Origin: Dehalococcoidia bacterium UBA1152
GTDB taxonomy: Bacteria; Chloroflexota; Dehalococcoidia; Lucifugimonadales; UBA2962
Reading direction: 5' to 3'
DNA length: 7,734 bases
Assembly (NCBI GenBank): GCA_002311285.1
Contig: DBZU01000009.1
Span: forward strand, 86,423-94,156
Positions 1 through 6,936 of the stretch are shown here, piece by piece; position 1 is the stretch's first letter, and each line of letters starts with the position of its first letter. Made by a program: the position numbers and the translations under genes. The notes below the pieces were generated by a model, which ran no database searches, had not been told where the DNA came from, and saw nothing but the letters and a program-made list of their open reading frames with translations.

Positions 1-30
1 AGGTTCTCGGTTCAAGTCCGAGGCGGGTCA
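1..30 (+). tRNA. tRNA gene, 3' end only (isotype not determined)
   Basis: The window opens inside a tRNA. A T-arm is clear: CTCGG at 6-10 pairs with CCGAG at 18-22 around the loop TTCAAGT (11-17), which has the invariant TTC and the A and G/T positions of T-loops. It is followed by a 7-nt acceptor strand GCGGGTC (23-29) and a discriminator A at 30. The next bases are CAC, so on this folding the CCA tail is not encoded at the usual place; a CCA does occur slightly later, at 33-35. The anticodon lies upstream of the window, so the amino acid cannot be named. The 5' acceptor strand should read close to GACCCGC. Confidence 0.85.
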
Positions 31-112
31 CACCAAAGTGAATGTACAAAAACATCTATATTTGAATATTTTATCAGAGTAAAAAAATAGTTTGAGATCT
101 AAGTAAAATAAT

Positions 113-1045
113 ATGTGTAAGGTTTTAGCATTAGCAGGAGGTGTTGGAGGCGCCAAATTAGTGTTTGGCTTATCGAAAACCCTCAATCCAAAACAGCTTT
201 CCATTGTAGTTAATACTGCTGACGACACGATTTTTCATGGCCTTTATGTCTCGCCGGATGTTGATACAGTCATGTATGCCCTGGCAGGATTAACAAACAA
301 AAAAACAGGATGGGGTATAGATGGTGATTCCTTTAAAACCCTGTCGGCTCTAAAAAACTATGGGTCTGAAGCATGGTTTCAATTGGGCGATCTGGACTTT
401 GCAACACATATAAAACGCACTGAACTGTTACGTTCCGGTAAATCTTTAAGCGAGGCTACTGATCATTTAACAAAAAGCTTGGGGATTTTACATTCTTTGA
501 TTCCAATGAGTGATGACCCTGTACGCACCATAGCCATAACTGCTGATGATGATCTTGAATTTCAAGATTATTTTGTTCGGCAAAAATGCAAGCCAGTTTT
601 GGAAGGAATACGATTTGATGGAATCAAGCAAGCAAAACCCTCGAAAGCATTTGTCGACAAGTTATCTGAAGCCAACGCATTAATAATTTGTCCATCTAAT
701 CCCGTTGTTAGTATCTCTCCGATAATAGAACTGCCGGGCATCAAACAATTGATAAACGATTTCTCAGGAAAGCGAGTAGCTATTAGTCCAATAATAGCAG
801 GACGGGCGGTAAAGGGTCCCGCAGCGAAAATGATGAGGGAACTTAATGAAGACGTAAGTTCAATTGGAGTAGCAAAACGTTACATCGGAATTTGTGACTG
901 GATAATTATAGACGAGCAGGACTCAAAAGAAGCGGAGGAGATTGAGAAACTGGGTATTAATGTATACGTTTCATCTACAATCATGAACTCCGATCAAGAA
1001 AAAATAAACTTGGCAAATGATGTAATGAGTCTCATAAAAAACTGA
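113..1045 (+). CDS. cofD: CofD family 2-phospho-L-lactate (or phosphoenolpyruvyl) transferase, coenzyme F420 biosynthesis
   Basis: This cytosolic enzyme transfers a phospholactyl or enolpyruvyl-phosphate group from its GDP-activated form, made by CofC, to the deazaflavin FO, giving F420-0 or dehydro-F420-0. The 310 residues match the usual family length and carry its signature blocks in order: GGVGGAKL (residues 9-16), NTADD (34-38), SPDVDTVMYALAG (47-59), GWGIDGDS (66-73), GDLDFATHIKRTELL (92-106), MSDDPVRT (132-139), CPSNPVVSISPI (193-204) and SPIIAGRAVKGPAAKMM (225-241). ATG at 113 is the first possible start because TAA at 104-106 is in frame; there is no strong Shine-Dalgarno. cofC follows 25 nt downstream on the same strand, which supports an F420 operon. 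The sequence does not tell which three-carbon acid is used. Confidence 0.95.
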   Translation: MCKVLALAGGVGGAKLVFGLSKTLNPKQLSIVVNTADDTIFHGLYVSPDVDTVMYALAGLTNKKTGWGIDGDSFKTLSALKNYGSEAWFQLGDLDFATHIKRTELLRSGKSLSEATDHLTKSLGILHSLIPMSDDPVRTIAITADDDLEFQDYFVRQKCKPVLEGIRFDGIKQAKPSKAFVDKLSEANALIICPSNPVVSISPIIELPGIKQLINDFSGKRVAISPIIAGRAVKGPAAKMMRELNEDVSSIGVAKRYIGICDWIIIDEQDSKEAEEIEKLGINVYVSSTIMNSDQEKINLANDVMSLIKN

Positions 1046-1070
1046 TAAGAGATTACTTATATAACTTAAA

Positions 1071-1757
1071 ATGAGCTACAGTCTAAGCGGTACTATCCAG
1101 ACAATAATACCAATGAAGCCATTGGCTACGGCAAAGAGTCGTTTGAAAGCCAATGTGGATTCTTCATCCCGTACGGCCGCTATTTTAATGATGCTAGATA
1201 ATGTCATTAGGGCTGTAAAACAAAATGCTCAGACAAATTGTAGAATAATTGGCGGTGACAACTTTATTAGGCAAGTAGCCACAGAAAACAATGTCGAATG
1301 GCTACCCGACCCTTCTCCTAATGAAGGCCTAAATAATTGTTTATGGAATGCAATGAGTCAGGCTTATGATTCCGGATCCCAAGCTACACTGTTCCTGCCT
1401 GGAGATTTGCCTCTAATAAACTCTTCCGATATTCTCAAGTTGCTGGCTGCAAGTCAAAATTTGACGCATACTGTACTAGCTAAAGCAACTAAAGACGGCG
1501 GTACTAATGCGATGCTTCAACCGGCTAAACAAGCCTTTAAGCCTATGCTAGGAAAGCAAAGCTTTGCTAAACATAAAAATCAAGTCATTTGTCAATCTAT
1601 CCCATTCAAAATTATTAATAGTCCAGGACTGGAATTTGATTTAGATAATGATGCTGATTACGAATGGGCCGTTGAGAATGTAAAGGGTTTTCAGGCTGAA
1701 ATCGACTGGTGGATAAAATGGGTGTTAAAGGGCGAGAATTCAAACAAAATAGTTTAA
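1071..1757 (+). CDS. cofC: CofC family 2-phospho-L-lactate guanylyltransferase, coenzyme F420 biosynthesis
   Basis: This is a nucleotidyltransferase of the CofC/FbiD group. It joins GTP to 2-phospholactate, phosphoenolpyruvate or a related acid to make the unstable donor used by CofD. Visible motifs are IIPMKPLATAKSRL (residues 12-25, the nucleotide-binding start with the family K-x5-KSRL pattern), GLN (86-88), LPGDLPL (109-115, with the acidic residue expected to bind metal), KDGGTNAM (141-148) and FDLDND (189-194). The block that in many homologues reads FGxGS..RH is LGKQSFAKH here (160-168), a mild divergence next to the expected substrate pocket. The length of 228 residues is normal. It lies 25 nt after cofD, has no obvious Shine-Dalgarno, and is probably cotranscribed. 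The C-terminal tail after about residue 205 is rich in Trp and Lys and is not part of the recognised motifs. Confidence 0.88.
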   Translation: MSYSLSGTIQTIIPMKPLATAKSRLKANVDSSSRTAAILMMLDNVIRAVKQNAQTNCRIIGGDNFIRQVATENNVEWLPDPSPNEGLNNCLWNAMSQAYDSGSQATLFLPGDLPLINSSDILKLLAASQNLTHTVLAKATKDGGTNAMLQPAKQAFKPMLGKQSFAKHKNQVICQSIPFKIINSPGLEFDLDNDADYEWAVENVKGFQAEIDWWIKWVLKGENSNKIV

Positions 1758-1770
1758 TCAGAATAAAATT

Positions 1771-2136
1771 TTAAGCCAATCTAATCTCTTCAAAGGTTAC
1801 TTTTCCTTCCGCAACAAGTGTTTTTATTTTGCGTTGTGACCCAGTCATTCGGCTTGATGAGGTCTTAAACTCCAGTAAAACTACTTTATCCTCTTCAAAC
1901 TGTATTCCATCAATCGGAGATCCAATAAATCTAAACTTAGATGGATCATATGGATATTTCGATGCCCAAGGCATAAATTGCTCCGTGATTTGACCGTATT
2001 TTGTACTTTGACTTTGGCTACTGGATCTTAATTCAGTTATCTGTTTTCTGAATTTAAATGTTAAACGCCATGATAATAAACATATCAGCGATAAGATTAA
2101 AAAGACTAAAAAAAACGAAATTGTCAATTGATCCAT
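1771..2136 (-). CDS. Membrane-anchored protein of the Holliday-junction-resolvase-related endonuclease family
   Basis: The protein has 121 residues. Residues 5-23 form one hydrophobic membrane segment, followed by a basic and polar linker (24-50). The C-terminal half resembles the bacterial family described as distantly related to archaeal Holliday junction resolvases (COG4741/Endonuc_Holl type). It has the block FRFIGSPIDGIQF (68-80), then LLEFKT (87-92), then SSRMTGSQRKIKTLVAEGKVTFEEIRL to the end. D76 and the E89-x-K91 pair match the D...ExK arrangement of PD-(D/E)xK nucleases. A good Shine-Dalgarno (AGGTG on the minus strand, positions 2143-2147) lies 6 nt before the ATG. The gene converges on cofC with only 13 nt between the stops. 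The natural substrate is unknown for the family, and nuclease activity is inferred from the fold only. Confidence 0.75.
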   Translation of the reverse strand: MDQLTISFFLVFLILSLICLLSWRLTFKFRKQITELRSSSQSQSTKYGQITEQFMPWASKYPYDPSKFRFIGSPIDGIQFEEDKVVLLEFKTSSSRMTGSQRKIKTLVAEGKVTFEEIRLA

Positions 2137-2358
2137 TGTTCACACCTGTAATTTATCCTATGTCTAATTGCCAGCCAGTTTGTACCATTAACTATCTATA
2201 TCGAATGTTCTGACGTGATCCAATCTATTTATGGAACACCTTCCCCTTATTATTTAACAAAATTAGATCAACAATGTGTAGTGACGTAATATATTCTTCA
2301 AAATTAACAGATATCATAGTAATAGAAACTGTTTTTCTACAAATCTAAGTTCCTGAAG
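2137..2358. other. Divergent intergenic region between the endonuclease-like gene and the HtrA-like protease
   Basis: This 222-nt spacer must hold the promoters of both flanking genes. I see no convincing sigma-70 pair on either strand. A TAATAT at 2286-2291 is a possible -10 for the protease, but its upstream hexamer is poor. Two copies of TGACGT followed by a purine and AT (2211-2219 and 2282-2290) stand 71 nt apart in the same orientation and might be regulator sites. No coding region or stable RNA fold was recognised. Confidence 0.4.
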
Positions 2359-3543
2359 TTGGGATTAGTGATAAAGAGATCATTTAAAACTAGGGTTTCC
2401 AAACATAAGTTGGAAAAATATTTTTATAATCGCCGCAGGATTAAAAGTGTTATCCCTGCCGCATGGGTTATTTTTTCCATCCTGTTTTCTGGTATAGCAA
2501 TAGGTTTGCTAACAGCGACTTTGATATATTCATCGACCGTTTGGAATAAACCAAATAACTCTCTCTACGACGAACAGTTGGTCAATAATATTGTAAGCAG
2601 AACATCAAAAGCCGTGGTAGAGATAATCATAAAACGGCCAAATGTTCCAACGGACAGTGGAACAGGGTTTTTATTAGATAAGGATGGACACATAGTAACC
2701 AACGAGCACGTAGTGAATGGGGCCACTACGATTCAAGTGTCTTTAGACAATGGAACAGTGTTAAATGCTGTGCTTTTGGGGATGAGCCCATCTGATGATC
2801 TTGCGTTGTTATCGGTTAATCCTAAAGATGTTGAACACATAGAGCCACTGCAACTTGCGAATTCCGATTTTGTAAAAACAGGCCAAATGGCGTTGGCGAT
2901 CGGAAACCCATTAGGCATGAGAAACTTTGTATCGGTCGGTGTAGTAGCTGGAATAGGTGATAGTCCTCCTATCTTAAGAGATACACGTATCTCTCCAGCA
3001 CTACAAAGACCCATTCCAAACATGGTATGGACAGACGCTGCGATGCTTCCAGGCAATTCCGGAGGTCCTCTATTAAACTCATCCGGAGAAGTTATCGGAA
3101 TAAATTCTGCAGTACATATAACTTACCAAGGTGATCTTGGAATAGGTTTCGCCATCCCAAGTAACATCCTCGTTGAATTACTTCCGAATCTTAAATCCTC
3201 AACGATAATCTCTAGAGCTTGGCTCGGGATATCTGGAATAACATTGAAACAACAGTCACTCGATGAGATGGGATTAGATTTAACATCAGGAGTTTATGTC
3301 TGGGATGTATATCCGGGAAGTCCGGCAGATTTAAGTTTTCTAATTCCTGATTCAAAAGACGGAACTGTAAATGGAGACATCATTATTGAAATAGACAATA
3401 TTCAGGTTACATCAGTATCTCAAATGGTTCATTATTTAAATTCCCTACAACCCGAAGACTTTGTAACTCTTACAATATTCCGTAATAAACAACCGATCCG
3501 ACTGAACTTGAAGCTTGGGTCGTGGCCTCCAATAAGCGACTAA
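2359..3543 (+). CDS. HtrA/DegP-like serine protease, membrane-anchored, with one PDZ domain
   Basis: This is a trypsin-like (S1C) protease of the envelope quality-control type. A basic cytoplasmic N-terminus is followed by one membrane helix at about residues 33-58, so the protease should face outward. The catalytic triad is visible: H117 in GHIVTNEHVVNG, D147 in SPSDDLALL and S234 in PGNSGGPLL. GNPLG (182-186), TDAA (225-228) and GIGFAIPSN (261-269) are also typical. A single PDZ domain occupies about 286-390. The length of 394 residues fits single-PDZ HtrA proteins. The start is uncertain: no ATG is available after the in-frame TAG at 2323-2325. TTG at 2359 is annotated, but GTG at 2368 is equally possible and has GAAG (2355-2358) 9 nt upstream. 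Both keep the membrane anchor. The protease is followed by a strong hairpin. Its substrates cannot be read from the sequence. Confidence 0.93.
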   Translation: MGLVIKRSFKTRVSKHKLEKYFYNRRRIKSVIPAAWVIFSILFSGIAIGLLTATLIYSSTVWNKPNNSLYDEQLVNNIVSRTSKAVVEIIIKRPNVPTDSGTGFLLDKDGHIVTNEHVVNGATTIQVSLDNGTVLNAVLLGMSPSDDLALLSVNPKDVEHIEPLQLANSDFVKTGQMALAIGNPLGMRNFVSVGVVAGIGDSPPILRDTRISPALQRPIPNMVWTDAAMLPGNSGGPLLNSSGEVIGINSAVHITYQGDLGIGFAIPSNILVELLPNLKSSTIISRAWLGISGITLKQQSLDEMGLDLTSGVYVWDVYPGSPADLSFLIPDSKDGTVNGDIIIEIDNIQVTSVSQMVHYLNSLQPEDFVTLTIFRNKQPIRLNLKLGSWPPISD

Positions 3544-3555
3544 ATTTACGTATAC

Positions 3556-3596
3556 AAAATAATAACCAGCGATATAGATAGCTGGTTATTATTTTT
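3556..3596. terminator. Bidirectional intrinsic terminator between convergent genes
   Basis: A perfect 15-bp stem pairs 3556-3570 (AAAATAATAACCAGC) with 3581-3595 (GCTGGTTATTATTTT) around the 10-nt loop GATATAGATA. The stem is GC-rich next to the loop and runs into A on one side and T on the other. Each strand therefore shows a hairpin followed by a U-rich run. It sits 12 nt after the protease stop and 19 nt beyond the aminotransferase stop, as expected for a shared terminator. Confidence 0.9.
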
Positions 3597-3614
3597 GGAC
3601 GTATTTAAACCTAG

Positions 3615-4976
3615 TTAGAATTCTTTTTCTAATTCTGTTATAACCTTTTTCGACTGGTCTACAACAAAATCGATCTCCTCTTTGGTAATAGTTAGAGGAG
3701 GAGAGAAAAACATCGTTTGTTCCATTCCGCGACCTAACAGTGAATGTTTCTCCATGAGTTGGCCTAATCTACCATCAAGATTACCAGAGAACTTCTCAAA
3801 AGTTTTATTATCTTTGCCAAATTCAACCGCCGCTAATAACCCCATACCGCCTCTAACATCAACTACTATGCGATGTTCTTTGAGTTCTTGCAATTTTTCA
3901 TAGAGGTATTTGCCATTATCAGCTGAATTTTGAATTAGGTTTTCTCTTTCCATAATTTCAAGATTTTTTAGTCCAGCCGCACAAGATGGGGGACTGCCTC
4001 CAAAGGTAAGTAGATGTCTAAAAGTTTGAGGACCTTCTCCTTCCATTACCTTTCCTACTTTGCTTGAAGCAATCGCCGCACCTATTGGCAAATATCCACT
4101 AGTTAAGGCTTTGGCAACGGTCATAATATCCGGCTTAATACCCCAATTTTCGACAGCGAACATTTTGCCGGTCCGCCCAAAACCATTGATTACTTCATCA
4201 CAGATCATGATTACGCCGTACTTATCGCATATCTCTCTAATGGTTGGCCAGTATTCGGGATGTGGAATATGAAGTCCAGATGCCGCTGATATCGGTTCGC
4301 CTATAAATGCAGCCACGCTGTCTGGTCCTTCGGTAATAATCGCTTTCTCTAAATCATATGCATATTGCATATCCCAATCGCCAGGTAATGTACGATAGGT
4401 AAGCCCAGGATTAGAGATACGAACATTGCCAGGGACTAGGGGGCCATAATCATTTGGTCGATTTATTGAGTTAAACCCTAAGGCCATACACAAATGGGTC
4501 GCGCCATGGTACGAATTCTGTCGTGATATTACTTTCCAGCGTCCTCTCTCTCCAATATTGTACTGATATTTTTTCGCCATCTTTATTGCGGTCTCAACCG
4601 CCTCGGAACCTCCCGACACAAAATAGACTCGACTATTAGGGTCTGGAGTCAAGCTTGCTACTTTAGAAGCAAGCTTTACAGTTGCCGGAGAGACTGTGCC
4701 TCCGGGAGAATAGCTAACATCCAGCATTTGCTCATAAACGGCATCAGCGATTTCTTTTCTTCCATGACCAATATTCTTAAGCCACATGCCTGCAATTAAA
4801 TCGACATGTCGTTCCCCGGTTGGTCCTTCAACCCAAATACCTTTTGAGTGGGTAACTAGCTTTATGCCAGTGTCATCAGACATATCTCCTGTCGCTCTGG
4901 AATGAGGCCAGAAATGTGTCTCACCTAAACCTTTTAATTCTTCAATTTGTTCACCTGTTAAAGGTCTTACTACCAT
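3615..4976 (-). CDS. Class III (omega-type) PLP-dependent aminotransferase, substrate unknown
   Basis: This fold-type I transaminase of class III covers enzymes such as taurine-, beta-alanine- and putrescine-pyruvate aminotransferases and the adenosylmethionine and glutamate-semialdehyde enzymes. Key features are the phosphate-binding GGSEAVETAIKMA (residues 122-134), the aromatic SYHGAT (155-160) that stacks on the cofactor, EP at 227-228, DEVINGFGRTGKMF with D260 for the pyridine nitrogen, and the Schiff-base lysine K289 in TVAKALTSGYLPIGA. Its 453 residues cover the whole fold. The Shine-Dalgarno AGGAG (minus strand, 4983-4987) lies 6 nt before the ATG, which fixes the start. The gene lies 218 nt downstream of the CoA ligase on the same strand, and a possible promoter is visible in the gap, so it is probably transcribed independently. 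The motifs do not decide the amino donor; amine:pyruvate or glyoxylate chemistry is most likely. Confidence 0.92.
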   Translation of the reverse strand: MVVRPLTGEQIEELKGLGETHFWPHSRATGDMSDDTGIKLVTHSKGIWVEGPTGERHVDLIAGMWLKNIGHGRKEIADAVYEQMLDVSYSPGGTVSPATVKLASKVASLTPDPNSRVYFVSGGSEAVETAIKMAKKYQYNIGERGRWKVISRQNSYHGATHLCMALGFNSINRPNDYGPLVPGNVRISNPGLTYRTLPGDWDMQYAYDLEKAIITEGPDSVAAFIGEPISAASGLHIPHPEYWPTIREICDKYGVIMICDEVINGFGRTGKMFAVENWGIKPDIMTVAKALTSGYLPIGAAIASSKVGKVMEGEGPQTFRHLLTFGGSPPSCAAGLKNLEIMERENLIQNSADNGKYLYEKLQELKEHRIVVDVRGGMGLLAAVEFGKDNKTFEKFSGNLDGRLGQLMEKHSLLGRGMEQTMFFSPPLTITKEEIDFVVDQSKKVITELEKEF

Positions 4977-5051
4977 AATTAACTCCTCAATTTAATTACG
5001 AAAATTTCTCATACTGGATCTCAGCGCACAATTGCGGGCATATTAACACTT

Positions 5052-5081
5052 ATTATCAATCCATTCTAGTTTCAAAATCAA
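5052..5081 (-). promoter_or_regulatory. Possible sigma-70-type promoter for the aminotransferase gene
   Basis: Read on the minus strand, TTGATT (5076-5081) and GATAAT (5052-5057) are separated by 18 nt. They would start a transcript near 5045, with a leader of about 70 nt before the ATG at 4976. Each hexamer differs from consensus. In an A+T-rich gap chance matches are common, so this is tentative. Confidence 0.3.
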
Positions 5082-5167
5082 CAGTGAATTAGTAACTGGG
5101 ATTTTATCTATTAGAAATGATCGACTTCAAAGCTTAATACAAGGTGCGAAATACATGTTATTGATAT

Positions 5168-5195
5168 AAAAAGTAAATCGAACAGAAATCGATTT
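5168..5195 (-). terminator. Weak hairpin terminator candidate after the CoA ligase gene
   Basis: On the minus strand a 7-bp stem (AAATCGA at 5175-5181 with TCGATTT at 5189-5195, 7-nt loop) overlaps the stop codon. It is followed by ACTTTTT (5168-5174). The stem is short and A+T-rich, so termination may be leaky and some read-through into the aminotransferase gene is possible. Confidence 0.35.
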
Positions 5196-6685
5196 TATTT
5201 TATTTCTTTGAACATTTCCGCAATATGACGACGCTGAACTTTGCCTGTAGCAGATTTGGGGAGTTCATCCAAAAAATAAATTCGATCGGGTATTTTAAAC
5301 GAAGCTAATTTTTCAGCACAATAATTTTTAATGGATAATTCTGATATCGATTCGGATGAGACTACAGCTGCATTGACACATTCACCATATTTCGCATCTG
5401 GCATGGAAAAGCAGATGGCTTCTGAAACTGCAGGGTGACTCAAAATTACATGGTCAACTTCCAACGGGGAGATTTTTTCACCACCTCGATTAATCAACTC
5501 TTTAAGTCTTCCAGTCAACGTTAAATAATTATCGTCCGATAAAAAGCCTTGATCTCCTGTTCTAAACCATTTGCCCCAAAAAGCCGAATTATTCGCGAAT
5601 TCATTATTAACATAACCTCCCATGACACTTGATCCTTTGACACAGACCTCTCCTAACTCAGACTTGTTTGTTTCAAAACCATTTTCGTCCCGAACAGATA
5701 TCTCTACGCCAGTAGCATGCCCAACTGTTCCTGGATGTCTGTTAAATGGAGGAAGCCTGTTAGAAGACATTTGATGTGAGGCTTCTGTCATACCATATGC
5801 CTCAACAACAGGACTCCCAAATCTATCTTCGATTCCAAGAAGTATCTCTTTCGACAATGCTGCTGAGCAGGATCTAATAAACCTAAAACTTTCATCTGGC
5901 GCATGATCTGAACCTGCTCGATCAAGCAAAATTTTATGTATAGTCGGTACTGCAGAATACCAAGTTGCATTAGTATCAGCTTGTGTTTTCCAAAAAGTGC
6001 CAGCGGAAAATCGAGGAGGTATAACCAAACATCCGCCTGATGCCAATGTTGATAAAGCTACTCCAATTAAACCATGAACATGAAAAAGGGGCATAACAAC
6101 TGTTGATGAGTCTAATTCGGTCAAATTATAGGTTTCAACAATATTTGCAACTGAAGTCAATAAATTATCATGGGTTAGTGGTACACCTTTGGGTTTACTC
6201 GTAGTTCCAGAAGTGTGCAAAAACAAAGCTACCGCTTCATTATTAGGAACTTCAGGATCACGGTTCGAGGTTAACTCGCCACTTAAATCCTCGAGACGAA
6301 TAGTGCCTTTTGATACTCCAACACTTAGTACATGCAGATCGGCAGTTTTAGCTACATTCACGCTAGGATTCTTTAAATCTTTAACAATTATGAAAGTGCT
6401 GCCTGCATCAGCAATATAAAAGCTAAATTCATTGGCTGTATAAGAAGGGTTTAATGGAGCCGCTATTGCACCACACCTAATAACGGATAAAAAGGAAGCT
6501 ATAAATTCTATGCCATTATTAATAACAATATTAACGGTCATCCCAGGCTTCAAGCCAACTCCGGCAAGCTTTGCCGCCATTTGTGCAACCATGTTATTCA
6601 ACTGCAAATAGCTAAAAGTCTCCCCAGTAGTCAATCTGATAGCACTGGCATTACTTATATGTGATTCAAGTATTGATGTAAGCAT
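5195..6685 (-). CDS. AMP-forming acyl-CoA synthetase, most like AAE3/Pcs60 oxalyl-CoA synthetase
   Basis: This enzyme of the ANL superfamily activates a carboxylic acid with ATP to an acyl-adenylate and then forms the CoA thioester. All core motifs are present: HTSGTTSKPKGVP (residues 157-169, ATP-binding loop), YGMTEA (297-302), RTGD (375-378), GRLKELINRGGEKISPLEVD (392-411, hinge region) and PKSATGK with catalytic K482. Several segments recall plant AAE3 and yeast Pcs60, which make oxalyl-CoA: LPLFHVHGL-like 198-206, FSAGTFW (226-232), ATWYSAVPTIHKI (240-252), RFIRSCSAAL (268-277) and ASHQMSSN (302-309). From memory of those sequences I favour oxalate or another small acid as substrate, but this is inference. 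Length is normal for the family at 496 residues. ATG at 6683-6685 is the first possible start because an in-frame TGA lies 21 nt upstream; no clear Shine-Dalgarno is seen. Confidence 0.9.
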   Translation of the reverse strand: MLTSILESHISNASAIRLTTGETFSYLQLNNMVAQMAAKLAGVGLKPGMTVNIVINNGIEFIASFLSVIRCGAIAAPLNPSYTANEFSFYIADAGSTFIIVKDLKNPSVNVAKTADLHVLSVGVSKGTIRLEDLSGELTSNRDPEVPNNEAVALFLHTSGTTSKPKGVPLTHDNLLTSVANIVETYNLTELDSSTVVMPLFHVHGLIGVALSTLASGGCLVIPPRFSAGTFWKTQADTNATWYSAVPTIHKILLDRAGSDHAPDESFRFIRSCSAALSKEILLGIEDRFGSPVVEAYGMTEASHQMSSNRLPPFNRHPGTVGHATGVEISVRDENGFETNKSELGEVCVKGSSVMGGYVNNEFANNSAFWGKWFRTGDQGFLSDDNYLTLTGRLKELINRGGEKISPLEVDHVILSHPAVSEAICFSMPDAKYGECVNAAVVSSESISELSIKNYCAEKLASFKIPDRIYFLDELPKSATGKVQRRHIAEMFKEIK

Positions 6686-6879
6686 ATAAATAGTTTGTGT
6701 ATTTCACTCTGTAATTATTATTCTTTTCCACACTTCCGACTGCTCCTAATAAACAAATAATACATTATTTACAAAACAAAGGTTTAAAACAATATTAATC
6801 TTATTTCACGCCAAATCTATAAGTGCATATTTCGATGCTCATCTAATCAAGGAACTATCTGATTACATATCGAAATTGT
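6686..6879. other. Non-coding spacer upstream of the CoA ligase gene
   Basis: This A+T-rich stretch separates the minus-strand ligase from the plus-strand riboswitch unit and should hold the ligase promoter. On the minus strand a weak pair, TTG-type -35 and AATAAT-type -10, can be placed about 90 nt before the ATG, but nothing stands out from the background. No gene, repeat or RNA structure was recognised. Confidence 0.35.
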
Positions 6880-6929
6880 TTGACAACAAACATTACCTTT
6901 TATAGCATTGCTAAGTACAAAAATATAAT
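6880..6929 (+). promoter_or_regulatory. Promoter region of the S-box/mtnP unit
   Basis: TTGACA (6880-6885) matches the sigma-70 -35 consensus exactly and has TAGCAT 17 nt later (6903-6908). A perfect TATAAT also lies at 6924-6929, which would start transcription near 6936, just at the first base of riboswitch helix P1, although its own -35 is poor. Either gives a transcript beginning with or shortly before the aptamer. A 6-bp inverted repeat (TGTTTG 6877-6882 with CAAACA 6887-6892) covers the -35 element and could be an operator or chance. Confidence 0.6.
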
Positions 6930-6936
6930 AGCAGTG

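Noticed and set aside
1..112. Integration site of a mobile element at the tRNA 3' end
   Set aside because: No integrase gene follows, no second copy of the tRNA end was noticed in the window, and the next genes are ordinary metabolic genes.
1..1757. Archaeal origin, suggested by cofD and cofC
   Set aside because: F420 genes also occur in several bacterial phyla, and the S-box riboswitch, hairpin-T terminators and HtrA-PDZ protease point to a bacterium.
2733..3056. A 107-codon open frame on the minus strand
   Set aside because: It lies wholly inside the protease gene, opposite its catalytic core, and its product has no recognisable motifs; it is a shadow of the real coding strand.
5023..5040. 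Small hairpin (CGCA with TGCG) in the aminotransferase leader as a riboswitch
   Set aside because: Only four base pairs and no conserved aptamer elements are visible; it is probably chance.
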